Shown here in pieces: positions 15,525-24,257 of a DNA stretch of 64,000 nucleotides. Within the stretch, counting starts at the first letter, position 1. Every line of letters begins with the position of its first letter. The notes under the pieces were generated by a model. It saw nothing but the letters and a program-made list of their open reading frames with translations, did not search any database and was not told the origin of the DNA. The position numbers were made by a program, and so were the translations under genes. The stretch is from NCBI RefSeq assembly GCF_007997385.1, contig NZ_VOSC01000025.1:292-64291 (forward strand). The letters run 5' to 3'. Source of the stretch: Seonamhaeicola algicola (GTDB lineage: Bacteria > Bacteroidota > Bacteroidia > Flavobacteriales > Flavobacteriaceae).

Positions 15525-18358
15525 TGAAAAAACAACATGTAATTTTACTTTTCGCTTTGTTGTTTTCGTTTTTAGGGTTCTCTCAAAATGGAAATATTCA
15601 AGGTGCAATTATTGATGAAAAAGGCTTACCAGTACCTTTTGCAAATATTTTAATTGAAGCTGATAATAAAGGTGTAATTTCTGATGCCGATGGTAAATTT
15701 CTTTTCGTAAATGTTTCTGAAGGAAACAAAACCATTAAAGTAATGTATTTAGGTTATGCTGATACAGAAACTCAAGTTGAAGTACAAGCAGGAAAAACTG
15801 TAAGTGTTACTATTTTTATTAGAACCAAAGCTTTAGAGCTTGAAAACGTTGTTATTAATAGTTATAACAATGGGCAAGCAAAAGCTTTAAATGCACAAAA
15901 AAATAAACAAAACATAACAAATGTTGTGTCTACAGATCAAATAGGGAAATTCCCAGATGCTAATATTGGCGATGCCGTTAAGCGTATACCAGGTATAACT
16001 ATGCAGGTTGATCAAGGTGAAGCACGTAACGTTATTGTACGTGGTTTAGCGCCTCAATTAAATTCTGTTACTTTAAATGGTAGTAGAATACCGTCGGCTG
16101 AAGGCGATAACAGAAACATTCAAATGGATCTTATTCCTTCAGATATGATTCAACTTATTGAAGTTAATAAAGCTGTAACTCCAGATATGGATGCCGATGC
16201 ACTTGGAGGCTCTGTAAATTTAGTTACAAGAACATCACCAAACGGTTTTAGAGCTGCTGCAACTCTTGGCTCGGGTATTAATTTTATAACAGATAAACGT
16301 ATTGTTAACGCTTCATTTTTAATTGGCGATAAATCTAAAAACGGAAAGTTTGGTTGGATGGCTTCAGCATCTATGAACGATTCGGATTTCGGATCAGATA
16401 ATATTGAAGCTGAATGGACTGATGAGTTTGCATATTATGATGCTAACACTGATGAAGAGGTTGAAATGGAAGTAAACCCATACGCTAATGTGTTTGAGCA
16501 AAGAACATATATAGTACAACGTATTCGCAGAAGTTTTTCGGTAAATTTAGATTATGCTTTCAATGCCAATAACAAAGTGTATTTAAAGTCTATGTATAAC
16601 TGGAGAGACGATAGAGAAAACCGTTACAGATTAGAACATGAAATTTTAGATGCTGAAGATATTGAAATAGGCGATTTTACAATTACCAATAATGTACCAA
16701 CCATGTTTCCTGTTGAAGTAAAAAGACAAACTAAAGGTGGTATTGATAATGATAGAAATAAAAATGCCCGATTAGAAGATCAGCGCATGCAAAACTACAG
16801 CTTAGGTGGCGAGCATTTATTTGGAAAATTAGAGTTTGATTGGATGGCTTCATACGCTAAAGCTTCTGAAGAACGTTTAAACGAACGTTATATGGAATAC
16901 GAATCTAAATACATAATAAATAACCATGTAGCAGATTCTGAATTTCCTTTATTCACTCCTGCAAACAGCGGTGATAATGTACCAAGTAATTTTGAGTTTG
17001 GTGAAATTACCGAAGAAAATCAATATACCGATGAAAAAGATTTTAATGTGTTTGCAAACTTCAAATTACCTTTAAATATTTTTAATAGCGCTAATGGGTT
17101 TTTAAAATTTGGTGGTAGAATTAAATTAAAAGAAAAACAAAGAGACAATAACTTTTTTGAGTTTGAACCATTATCGCCGTTTTTTGATACCTTAACCGGT
17201 TTACCATTAGTAGATCAAACAGATAAAGATTATTTGGCAGGTAGCCAATACGCTGCAGGTTTTTTTGCAGATCCTGAATATTTAGGTCAATTAAATTTAA
17301 ATAATGAAGATGCTTTTGAAAAATCTGATGTGCCAGATGAATACCTTAGAGCTAACTACAATGTTGAAGAAAAAGTGTATGCTGCTTATGCCATGACAGA
17401 GCAAAAACTATCTGATAAATTAAATGTAATGGTTGGTGTACGTGTTGAAAGTACAAAAACTGAAGCTACTGGTAACCAAATTGAAGATGAAGAAGATTTA
17501 GTAGGAACTATTACTGATGAAAAAGATTACGTACATATTTTACCTGGTGTACATTTTAAATATAACGTAAGTGATAATACTATTTTACGTTTTGCATGGA
17601 CAAATACATTGGCTAGACCAAATTATGCCGATGTTGTTCCTACTGTTGATGTTGTAAACGACGACGAAGAAATATTTTTAGGTAACCCAGAATTAAGCGC
17701 TACAGAATCTATGAATTTTGATGTAATGGCAGAACATTACTTTAAAGGCGTTGGTATTCTTTCAGGAGGTGCGTTTTACAAAGACATTAGTGATTTTATT
17801 TATGTGTACCAATTTGAAGATGCCGCTACAGGCTATGATGCTTTTCAGCCACAAAATGGTGATGATGCAAGTATACTAGGTGCAGAGGTATCTTTTCAAC
17901 GTCAGTTAGATTTCTTACCAGGCTTTCTTAAAAACTTAAGCCTAATGGCTAACTATACATATTTAACCTCTAGTGCAGATGGTGTTAGAAATGAAGATGG
18001 CGATGAAAGAACCGATTTAGATTTGCCAGGTACAGCACCAAATATGTTTAACGGCTCTTTGGCTTACAACAGTAAAAAATTAAACATCCGTTTATCAGCT
18101 AATTATTCTGATGCTTATATTGATGAAATTGGTGGTAGTGCTTTTGAAGATAGGCATTATGATGAGCAATTCTTGTTAGATTTTAATGCTTCATATGCAT
18201 TTAATGACAACTTACGTTTATATGTTGATGTTAATAACATTACAGATCAACCATTACGTTATTTTCAAGGTGTGAAAAATAGAACTATGCAAGCAGAGTA
18301 TTACGGAAGACGCCTTACGTTTGGTTTAAAATATGATATTTTTAAACCAAAAAACTAG
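15524..18358 (+). CDS. TonB-dependent receptor (predicted phytate/inositol phosphate uptake)
   Basis: 944 residues from the ATG at 15524; an upstream in-frame ATG at 15479 would put 15 residues before an obvious signal peptide (MKKQHVILLFALLFSFLGFS), so the later start was chosen. A carboxypeptidase-like regulatory domain (about 20-110, GNIQGAIIDEKGLPVPFANI) precedes a plug (about 125-240, IPGITMQVDQGEARNVIVRG) and a 22-strand barrel ending in an aromatic-rich C-terminus. This outer-membrane family takes up ligands using TonB energy. The beta-propeller phytase gene starts 10 bases after the stop, so the pair probably acts on phytate or a related phosphate ester; that is inference from context. 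Confidence 0.92.
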   Translation: MKKQHVILLFALLFSFLGFSQNGNIQGAIIDEKGLPVPFANILIEADNKGVISDADGKFLFVNVSEGNKTIKVMYLGYADTETQVEVQAGKTVSVTIFIRTKALELENVVINSYNNGQAKALNAQKNKQNITNVVSTDQIGKFPDANIGDAVKRIPGITMQVDQGEARNVIVRGLAPQLNSVTLNGSRIPSAEGDNRNIQMDLIPSDMIQLIEVNKAVTPDMDADALGGSVNLVTRTSPNGFRAAATLGSGINFITDKRIVNASFLIGDKSKNGKFGWMASASMNDSDFGSDNIEAEWTDEFAYYDANTDEEVEMEVNPYANVFEQRTYIVQRIRRSFSVNLDYAFNANNKVYLKSMYNWRDDRENRYRLEHEILDAEDIEIGDFTITNNVPTMFPVEVKRQTKGGIDNDRNKNARLEDQRMQNYSLGGEHLFGKLEFDWMASYAKASEERLNERYMEYESKYIINNHVADSEFPLFTPANSGDNVPSNFEFGEITEENQYTDEKDFNVFANFKLPLNIFNSANGFLKFGGRIKLKEKQRDNNFFEFEPLSPFFDTLTGLPLVDQTDKDYLAGSQYAAGFFADPEYLGQLNLNNEDAFEKSDVPDEYLRANYNVEEKVYAAYAMTEQKLSDKLNVMVGVRVESTKTEATGNQIEDEEDLVGTITDEKDYVHILPGVHFKYNVSDNTILRFAWTNTLARPNYADVVPTVDVVNDDEEIFLGNPELSATESMNFDVMAEHYFKGVGILSGGAFYKDISDFIYVYQFEDAATGYDAFQPQNGDDASILGAEVSFQRQLDFLPGFLKNLSLMANYTYLTSSADGVRNEDGDERTDLDLPGTAPNMFNGSLAYNSKKLNIRLSANYSDAYIDEIGGSAFEDRHYDEQFLLDFNASYAFNDNLRLYVDVNNITDQPLRYFQGVKNRTMQAEYYGRRLTFGLKYDIFKPKN

Positions 18359-18367
18359 CTCTTTTAA

Positions 18368-19375
18368 ATGCATAAGTTTATAATATTAATTGTAGGGTTA
18401 CTAATTGTATCATGCGGGAAAAAGTTGCCTGTAATAGCGCCTAATGTTATTACGGAAAAGACATTGCATGATACTGATGACCCCGCAATTTGGATAAACA
18501 AAAACGATACATCTAAAAGTATTGTTTTTGGCACCGATAAAAACACTGAAGGCGCTATTTACGCTTTTAACCTGAATGGTAAAGTAGTTGAAAATAAAAC
18601 TATTAGGGGTTTAAAACGACCAAATAACGTTGATGTTGCTTACGGCTTTCAAATAAACGATTCCACTCAAGTAGATGTTATAGCATTTACCGAAAGAGAG
18701 CGTAAACAAATACGTTTATTTTCAGTTCCAGATATGAAACCTTTAGATAAAGGTGGTTTTAAAGTTTTTACAGATGCTACACTACCCGAAACTAATTTAC
18801 CAATGGGTATAGCACTATATAAATCTGAAAAAACTAACAAGTTATATGCCATTGTAGGTAGAAAAACAGGTCCTAAAAAAGCATATTTGTATCAGTATGA
18901 ATTAACTACTGATAGTGTAGGTGTGCACGCAAATTTGGTTAGAAAGTTTGGTGAGTTTAGTGGTAAAAAAGAAATTGAAGCCATTGCTGTAAACAATAAA
19001 GAAGGTATTGTTTATTATTCTGATGAAGGGCATTGTATTAGAAAATACCATGCCGAACCTAGTAAAGGCGATAAAGAAATTTTCTGTTTTGGCGGTGAGT
19101 ATTTTAAAGAAGATATTGAAGGCATTGCTATTGCGCATTACCCTAATAAATCATTTTTAATAGTATCAAACCAACAAGCAGGTACATTTAATGTTTTTGA
19201 TGTTAAAACGAACGCTTTTATAAAAGAAGTGAATTTAGGCACCACTGAAACTGATGGTTGTGATGTTACAACAACAGCTTTAGGGAGTGCATTTCCAAAC
19301 GGATTATTTGTTAGTATGAATAATGACAAAACGTTCTTTTTTCATGACTTAAAAAAGCTTAAATTAGAGGAGTAA
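18368..19375 (+). CDS. Beta-propeller phytase, lipoprotein
   Basis: 335 residues, close to the usual size of alkaline beta-propeller phytases. The lipobox cysteine follows LIVGLLIVSC at residue 16. Family motifs are present: DTDDPAIW (about 37) near the start, GFQINDSTQVDV, and DGCDVTTTALGSAFPNGLF near the end, with many acidic residues that bind calcium in this fold. The enzyme releases phosphate from calcium phytate. Anchored in the envelope and paired with the preceding TonB-dependent receptor, it gives a two-gene phytate phosphorus module. A terminator follows 18 bases after the stop. Confidence 0.9.
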   Translation: MHKFIILIVGLLIVSCGKKLPVIAPNVITEKTLHDTDDPAIWINKNDTSKSIVFGTDKNTEGAIYAFNLNGKVVENKTIRGLKRPNNVDVAYGFQINDSTQVDVIAFTERERKQIRLFSVPDMKPLDKGGFKVFTDATLPETNLPMGIALYKSEKTNKLYAIVGRKTGPKKAYLYQYELTTDSVGVHANLVRKFGEFSGKKEIEAIAVNNKEGIVYYSDEGHCIRKYHAEPSKGDKEIFCFGGEYFKEDIEGIAIAHYPNKSFLIVSNQQAGTFNVFDVKTNAFIKEVNLGTTETDGCDVTTTALGSAFPNGLFVSMNNDKTFFFHDLKKLKLEE

Positions 19376-19393
19376 TTATTATTTGTTTTATAG

Positions 19394-19427
19394 AAAAGTC
19401 CTTTTCCTTTTCAGGTGAAGGGCTTTT
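19394..19427 (+). terminator. Terminator after the phytase gene
   Basis: AAAAGTCCTT pairs with AAGGGCTTTT (one G-U pair) and is followed by a run of seven T. Confidence 0.75.
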
Positions 19428-19488
19428 TTTATTGATTTTTTTAAAAAAAATTACTAAATTTATGTAATACACTTTAAAAAATATAGGT

Positions 19489-19767
19489 ATGCTTCCATTT
19501 AGATCTGAAATTAGGAATTCCCCAATGCAACCTACCATTAAAATTTTTTTAGGTGATGTATCACTTGATAGTAGAATAAAAAAACACCTTGAACATTTTA
19601 ATGAAATTGACGCTATTGAAATTAGAAATAGTGTAGAGCGTAATCGGGTTGATGAAAATTTAACCGTTTTTTTAAAAGATAATGTAGATATAAACAGAAT
19701 GAAATCTTCAATAGACTCTAGTTTATGGTGGTATTTTGAACGGGAATATGAACCAAAAGACGTGTAG
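19489..19767 (+). CDS. Hypothetical 92-residue protein
   Basis: No family recognised. The reading frame MLPFRSEIRNSPMQPTIKIF continues with charged, non-repetitive sequence and ends YFEREYEPKDV; there is no signal peptide or membrane segment. A start at the internal ATG (residue 13) is equally possible. The opposite strand also has an open frame over these bases (19838-19359), but it runs into the phytase terminator and has the composition of an antisense shadow, so the plus strand is preferred. It stands alone between the phytase terminator and the ahcY terminator. Confidence 0.5.
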   Translation: MLPFRSEIRNSPMQPTIKIFLGDVSLDSRIKKHLEHFNEIDAIEIRNSVERNRVDENLTVFLKDNVDINRMKSSIDSSLWWYFEREYEPKDV

Positions 19768-19864
19768 CAATAACGATTGATGCGGCATCCTTTTTTGTTA
19801 AGCCCTAAATGAGTTTTAATTTTTAAATAAAGTATCATTTAAGACTTTAAATACCAAAATACTT

Positions 19865-19940
19865 ATGGCATATTATTACAAAAAAGATACAGCGGAAAGC
19901 GTGGTGCTTTAGCAATTGCCAGAAAAAATAAAAGGAAAAT
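19865..19940 (+). pseudogene. Possible broken small basic ORF
   Basis: ATG at 19865 opens MAYYYKK, then the frame reaches a stop at 19910. Skipping back one base at the A-run 19880-19885 gives a highly basic continuation (RYSGKRGALAIARKNKRKIK) that runs into the 19941 terminator without a stop. It may be a decayed or frameshifted small basic gene, or chance. No homologue is recognised. Confidence 0.25.
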
Positions 19941-19975
19941 AAAAAATCCCAAACATTATTGCTTGGGATTTTTTT
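19941..19975. terminator. Terminator serving ahcY (and the plus strand)
   Basis: Perfect 12-bp stem AAAAAATCCCAA / TTGGGATTTTTT with a 10-base loop, 36 bases past the ahcY stop. Confidence 0.85.
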
Positions 19976-20011
19976 ATATTATGAAATTCTCGCTTTTTTT
20001 GAGAATTATTA

Positions 20012-21328
20012 TTAATATCTGTAATGTTCAGGTTTGTATGGTCCTTCAACGGTTACACCTATATATGTAGCTTGGTCTTCACGCAGTTCAGTTAATTCAA
20101 CACCAATTTTAGCTAAGTGTAGTTTTGCTACTTTTTCATCTAAATGTTTTGGTAGCATGTAAACATCATTATTGTAAGCATCAGCGTTGTTCCAAAGTTC
20201 AATTTGAGCCAATGTTTGGTTAGTAAATGAGTTACTCATAACAAAACTAGGGTGGCCTGTTGCACAGCCTAAGTTTACTAAACGGCCTTCGGCTAAAACA
20301 ATAATATCTTTACCATTAATGGTGTATTTGTCAACTTGTGGCTTAATTTCAACTTTAGTGTTTCCGTGGTTTGTGTTTAACCAAGCCATGTCTATTTCGT
20401 TATCAAAATGCCCAATGTTGCAAACAATAGTTTTGTCTTTCATAGCTTCAAAATGCTCACTTCTAACAATATCTTTGTTACCGGTAGTTGTAATTACAAC
20501 ATCGGCATTACCAACAACAGTTTCTAGTTTTTTAACTTCAAAACCGTCCATTGCGGCTTGTAATGCACAAATGGGGTCTATTTCTGTTACAGTAACAATA
20601 GAACCAGCACCACGGAATGACGCAGCAGTACCTTTACCAACATCACCATAACCACAAACTACAACTCTTTTACCAGCTAGCATAACATCGGTTGCACGAC
20701 GTATGGCATCAACAGCACTTTCTTTACAGCCGTATTTGTTGTCAAATTTACTTTTTGTAACAGAATCATTTACGTTAATTGCTGGCATTGGTAATGTACC
20801 GTTTTTAACGCGCTCGTATAAACGGTGTACGCCTGTTGTGGTTTCTTCACTTAAGCCTTTAATACCAGATACTAACTCTGGATATTTATCTAAAACCATG
20901 TTTGTTAAATCGCCACCATCATCAAGAATCATGTTTAAAGGTTTTCTGTCTTCACCAAAGAAAAGCGTTTGTTCTATACACCAATCAAATTCTTCTTCGT
21001 TCATGTTTTTCCAAGCGTAAACAGCAGTTCCAGCATCAGCAATTGCAGCAGCAGCGTGGTCTTGTGTAGAGAAAATGTTACAAGAACTCCAAGTTACTTC
21101 GGCACCTAAAGCTTGTAATGTTTCAATTAAAACGGCTGTTTGTATAGTCATGTGTAAACACCCGGCTATACGTGCGCCTTTAAGCGGTTGAGTATCTTTG
21201 TACTCTTCGCGTAAGCTCATTAAACCTGGCATTTCAGCTTCGGCTAATTCAATTTCTTTTCTTCCCCAAGCGGCTAATGAAATATCTTTAACCTTATTAG
21301 GAACGTAAGCAACTGTTTTTGTACTCAT
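20012..21328 (-). CDS. ahcY: Adenosylhomocysteinase
   Basis: 438 residues. It reversibly hydrolyses S-adenosylhomocysteine to adenosine and homocysteine in the methyl cycle. Visible family segments: [36 protein letters not shown], the NAD-binding loop [13 protein letters not shown] (about 220), [27 protein letters not shown], and the C-terminal [10 protein letters not shown] that reaches the neighbouring subunit. Full length and intact. It is a single gene with its own promoter and terminator, divergent from the phosphopantetheinyl transferase gene. Confidence 0.98.
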   Translation of the reverse strand: MSTKTVAYVPNKVKDISLAAWGRKEIELAEAEMPGLMSLREEYKDTQPLKGARIAGCLHMTIQTAVLIETLQALGAEVTWSSCNIFSTQDHAAAAIADAGTAVYAWKNMNEEEFDWCIEQTLFFGEDRKPLNMILDDGGDLTNMVLDKYPELVSGIKGLSEETTTGVHRLYERVKNGTLPMPAINVNDSVTKSKFDNKYGCKESAVDAIRRATDVMLAGKRVVVCGYGDVGKGTAASFRGAGSIVTVTEIDPICALQAAMDGFEVKKLETVVGNADVVITTTGNKDIVRSEHFEAMKDKTIVCNIGHFDNEIDMAWLNTNHGNTKVEIKPQVDKYTINGKDIIVLAEGRLVNLGCATGHPSFVMSNSFTNQTLAQIELWNNADAYNNDVYMLPKHLDEKVAKLHLAKIGVELTELREDQATYIGVTVEGPYKPEHYRY

Positions 21329-21361
21329 ATTGTTATATTTGTGGGTCTTTTAATTAAAGTG

Positions 21362-21369
21362 CAAAGATA
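21362..21369 (-). promoter_or_regulatory. -7 box (TATCTTTG) of ahcY
   Basis: On the minus strand TATCTTTG matches TAnnTTTG, 33 bases before the ahcY start codon. No well-placed TTTG box was found. Confidence 0.55.
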
Positions 21370-21392
21370 ACCAATAACTTTCATAAAACTAA

Positions 21393-22019
21393 ATGCCTCT
21401 TTACAAAACCCTTACGCCTAATTTACAAACTTGTGTTAAAATTTGGAAGATTACAGAATCTTTTAACGCTTTAATGGCACCATTACAACTAACTGAAAAT
21501 AGTTTTAATAGGGTAAATGGTATGAAAAGTGAGTTACACCAACGTGGGTTTTTAAGTGTGCGCCATTTACTTAAGGAGTTTGGATATACGGATGCCGATT
21601 TATTTTATGACGATTTTGGTAAACCTTATTTAAAAGATGGTAAACAAATTTCAATAACACACTCGTTTAATTTTTCTGCAATGATTGTAAGTAATTGCAA
21701 AGTTGGTATTGATGTTGAAAAACAACGCGATAAAATAACCTTAATTGCACATAAGTTTATTGATTATGAAAATTTGTACCTAAACACTCATGCTAAAGAT
21801 TATATAAAAAAACTTACTGTAATTTGGTGTATAAAAGAATCTTTATACAAATTGTATGCAACACCGGGGCTTAGTTTTAAAAATCATTGTTTAGCAATTC
21901 CTTTTAATATTGAAGACGAGCAAACCTTGGCTTGGATAGATTATAAAAATAAAAAATGCCGATATAACATAGCTTTTTTAGAGTTTGAAGGTTTTACCTG
22001 CGCATTTGCCATTGCTTAG
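21393..22019 (+). CDS. 4'-phosphopantetheinyl transferase superfamily protein
   Basis: 208 residues, Sfp-like size. It would transfer the phosphopantetheine arm of CoA onto carrier proteins. The key motifs are VGIDVEKQRD (about 107, magnesium-binding aspartate and glutamate) and WCIKESLYKLY (about 150, with the conserved W, KE and K). ISITHSFNF corresponds to the SHS-like region. The next gene, a prenylglyceryl phosphate synthase, begins one base after its stop, so the two are an operon. The target carrier protein is not indicated. Confidence 0.9.
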   Translation: MPLYKTLTPNLQTCVKIWKITESFNALMAPLQLTENSFNRVNGMKSELHQRGFLSVRHLLKEFGYTDADLFYDDFGKPYLKDGKQISITHSFNFSAMIVSNCKVGIDVEKQRDKITLIAHKFIDYENLYLNTHAKDYIKKLTVIWCIKESLYKLYATPGLSFKNHCLAIPFNIEDEQTLAWIDYKNKKCRYNIAFLEFEGFTCAFAIA

Positions 22020-22020
22020 T

Positions 22021-22746
22021 ATGAACACTATTTATAAAAACATACAAGCAGCGGCTTTAAACGGTAATAAACTACTAGCTGTTTTAATTGATCCGGATAA
22101 AATGGAAGTGCCACAAGTAGCTAGTTTTATGCTAAAATTAAATGCATCAATAGCTACTCATATTTTTGTTGGCGGTAGTGTAGTGCATGAAAATGTAACA
22201 GATGTTTTGGTAAATGAAATAAAAAAACATACTAAATTACCAATTATTTTATTTCCAGGAGATACCAACCAAATAACTAATAAAGCAGATGGTATTTTGT
22301 TTTTATCTCTTATTTCTGGTAGAAATCCAGAATATCTTATTAGTAAGCATGTTAGAGCAGTTTCTAAATTAAAAAAAACAAATTTAGAAGTAATACCAAC
22401 AGGCTATTTGTTAATTAACGGCGGTAATAAAACTGCAGTTGAGCGCGTAACTGAAACAAAGCCACTAGATCAAAATAACGTTCAATATATAATTGATACA
22501 GCAAAAGCAGGAGAATTGTTGGGTAAACAATTAATATATTTAGAGGCCGGAAGCGGTGCTAAAAAACATGTTGATTTAAAGGTGATTAACAAAGTGAAAA
22601 AAGAACTTAAAGTGCCTTTAATTGTTGGTGGAGGTATTAAAACGAAGTTACAGTTAGAAAATGTATTTGAAAGTGGAGCAGACCTAGTGGTTATTGGAAC
22701 TGCTTTTGAAAAAGATGCATCTTTTTTTGATGATTTAAGGAAATAA
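22021..22746 (+). CDS. Geranylgeranylglyceryl/heptaprenylglyceryl phosphate synthase
   Basis: 241 residues from ATG 22021, which follows the upstream stop by one base; an earlier in-frame ATG at 21985 would overlap the previous gene. The TIM-barrel prenyltransferase joins sn-glycerol-1-phosphate to a polyprenyl diphosphate. Motifs: LIDPDKME (about 22), IFVGGSVV, YLEAGSGA (about 165), LIVGGGIKTK and DLVVIGTAFEKD. Bacteroidota have a distinct group of these archaeal-like ether-lipid enzymes whose cellular product is poorly known. Confidence 0.92.
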   Translation: MNTIYKNIQAAALNGNKLLAVLIDPDKMEVPQVASFMLKLNASIATHIFVGGSVVHENVTDVLVNEIKKHTKLPIILFPGDTNQITNKADGILFLSLISGRNPEYLISKHVRAVSKLKKTNLEVIPTGYLLINGGNKTAVERVTETKPLDQNNVQYIIDTAKAGELLGKQLIYLEAGSGAKKHVDLKVINKVKKELKVPLIVGGGIKTKLQLENVFESGADLVVIGTAFEKDASFFDDLRK

Positions 22747-22811
22747 ATTGTTTTACCATACTTGTATGTATTGGGCTTGCTTTAGTATTTCAATAAAATT
22801 AAAAACACTAA

Positions 22812-22832
22812 GATTTCCACCTTCGTGGAAAT
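22812..22832. repeat. Extragenic hairpin
   Basis: ATTTCCAC-CTTC-GTGGAAAT, an 8-bp perfect stem with a 4-base loop, 19 bases before the thiamine-binding gene. Similar TTTCCAC...GTGGAAA hairpins are common between genes in flavobacteria. No TPP riboswitch is present in 22747-22850. Confidence 0.5.
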
Positions 22833-22850
22833 GAAAAAAAGAAATATTAA

Positions 22851-23111
22851 ATGAAAATATCAGTAGAATTAACATTAACACCATTACAAGATAATTTTGA
22901 ACCAGCTATAATTCATTTTATAAAAAAAATGAGAGTTTCAAATTTAAAAGTATTAGAAAACCCATTAAGTACCCAAGTTTTTGGAGATTATAATGAGGTA
23001 ATGGAAGTATTAACAACCGAAATAAAAGAAGCTTTTGAACTTATAGATAAAGGCTTACTTTATATGAAAATTGTAAAATCAGACAGACACGATTATGAGC
23101 CACATTTTTAA
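22851..23111 (+). CDS. Thiamine-binding protein (YkoF/MTH1187-like)
   Basis: 86 residues, a single ferredoxin-like domain. It begins MKISVELTLTPLQDNFEPAI, has an internal PLSTQVFGDYNEVM strand-helix, and ends in VKSDRHDYEPHF. Small cytoplasmic proteins of this family bind thiamine or HMP. It overlaps pnuC by 17 bases, and the two are translationally coupled with the kinase gene behind them. The set looks like a vitamin B1 salvage operon; the role is inferred from the family and the neighbours. Confidence 0.75.
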   Translation: MKISVELTLTPLQDNFEPAIIHFIKKMRVSNLKVLENPLSTQVFGDYNEVMEVLTTEIKEAFELIDKGLLYMKIVKSDRHDYEPHF

Positions 23112-23727
23112 TTGGTTGTTTGCACAATATCAAGGCATACCAACGCATTTAATTGTATTGGAATTTATTGGTGTTTTTTTTGGCTTTTTATCAGTTTGGT
23201 ATTCTAAAAAAGAAAACATTTTAGTGTATCCAACAGGTATAATAAGCACTGCTATTTTTGTATATATATTATTGGTTTATGGGCTTTTAGGAGATATGCT
23301 AATAAACGCATATTATTTCACAATGAGTATATATGGATGGTATTACTGGACCCAAAAAGACGCTAATAACAATGAGGTGCACGTTACCAAAACAACTAAA
23401 AAAGAGCAAAAATATACAGTTATTATTTTTATGTTAACACTAATTTTTGTGGCTATTATTTACCTAGCAAATAATAAATTTAATAGCTGGACGGCTTATG
23501 TAGATACTGTTACAACAGCTATATTTTTTGTTGGTATGTGGCTTATGGCTAAAAAGAAATTAGAAAATTGGGTGTACTGGATAATTGGCGATGTTATTTC
23601 TGTGCCCCTGTATTTGTATAAAGGCTTAGTGTTTACATCACTTCAATATTTAATATTTACCGTTATTGCAATTTACGGTTATAAAGCATGGAAAAACAGC
23701 TTAAACAACAACCCGCAAACTGTGTAA
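23095..23727 (+). CDS. pnuC: PnuC-type vitamin transporter (probable thiamine, PnuT)
   Basis: 210 residues with about seven membrane segments. Family features include the YGWYYWTQKD tryptophan-rich motif (about 82) and WVYWIIGDVISVPLYLYKGL (about 160). PnuC proteins are facilitators for vitamin precursors that are trapped by phosphorylation after entry. The overlap with a thiamine-binding gene and the thiamine-regulated receptor close by favour thiamine over nicotinamide riboside. The downstream kinase gene starts 40 bases before its stop codon. Confidence 0.9.
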   Translation: MSHIFNWLFAQYQGIPTHLIVLEFIGVFFGFLSVWYSKKENILVYPTGIISTAIFVYILLVYGLLGDMLINAYYFTMSIYGWYYWTQKDANNNEVHVTKTTKKEQKYTVIIFMLTLIFVAIIYLANNKFNSWTAYVDTVTTAIFFVGMWLMAKKKLENWVYWIIGDVISVPLYLYKGLVFTSLQYLIFTVIAIYGYKAWKNSLNNNPQTV

Positions 23728-24257
23728 AAGTAGTTTTATTTGGGCCAGAATCTACCGGAAAAACCACCTTGTCTAGGCAATTAGCACGCTATTACAATTC
23801 GGTTTGGGTACCAGAATATGCCCGCGAATATTTACAAGATAAATGGAATAACGAACGAAAAACTTGCGAACCACAAGATTTGTTACCCATAGCCATAGGC
23901 CAAATGCGTTTAGAAAATGCATTAGCAAAAAAAACAGATACCGTTTTAATTTGTGATACAGATTTGTTAGAAACCAAAGTGTATTCCGAAGTCTATTATG
24001 GAGGTATTTGCAATGAAACTTTACATAAATTTGCCATTGAAAACACTTACCATTTATATTTTTTAACTTATATTGATGTCCCTTGGGAAGCCGATGATTT
24101 ACGCGATAAACCCAACGAAAGAAAGCAAATGTTTGAAGCGTTTAAAAACGAATTAGTAAAACAAAATAGGCCATTTGTATTATTAAAAGGTAATAAAACA
24201 GAGCGCTTAAACGAAGCTGTAAAACACATTGATAAGCTATTAAAAAATAACATATAA
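23688..24257 (+). CDS. NadR/Ttd14-like AAA ATPase, probable vitamin kinase
   Basis: 189 residues. A Walker A loop (LFGPESTGKTTLSRQLA, about 18) and a Walker B-like strand (VLICDTDLLETKVY, about 85) match the NadR-type nucleoside kinase fold; YVPEYAREYL-like sequence (VPEYAREYLQDKW) is typical of that group. It overlaps pnuC and would phosphorylate the incoming substrate to trap it. With a thiamine-binding neighbour, thiamine is a plausible substrate; ribosylnicotinamide is the alternative. The stop overlaps the next start as TAATG. Confidence 0.82.
   Translation: MEKQLKQQPANCVKVVLFGPESTGKTTLSRQLARYYNSVWVPEYAREYLQDKWNNERKTCEPQDLLPIAIGQMRLENALAKKTDTVLICDTDLLETKVYSEVYYGGICNETLHKFAIENTYHLYFLTYIDVPWEADDLRDKPNERKQMFEAFKNELVKQNRPFVLLKGNKTERLNEAVKHIDKLLKNNI

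Noticed and set aside
19359-19838. Minus-strand frame of 159 codons over 19489-19767
   Set aside because: It runs through the phytase terminator and end of the phytase gene, and its translation looks like an antisense shadow; the plus-strand frame is more plausible, though not certain.
22747-22850. A third TPP riboswitch before the thiamine-binding gene
   Set aside because: None of the conserved blocks (GGGGTGC, CTGAGA, ACCTGAT) is present.
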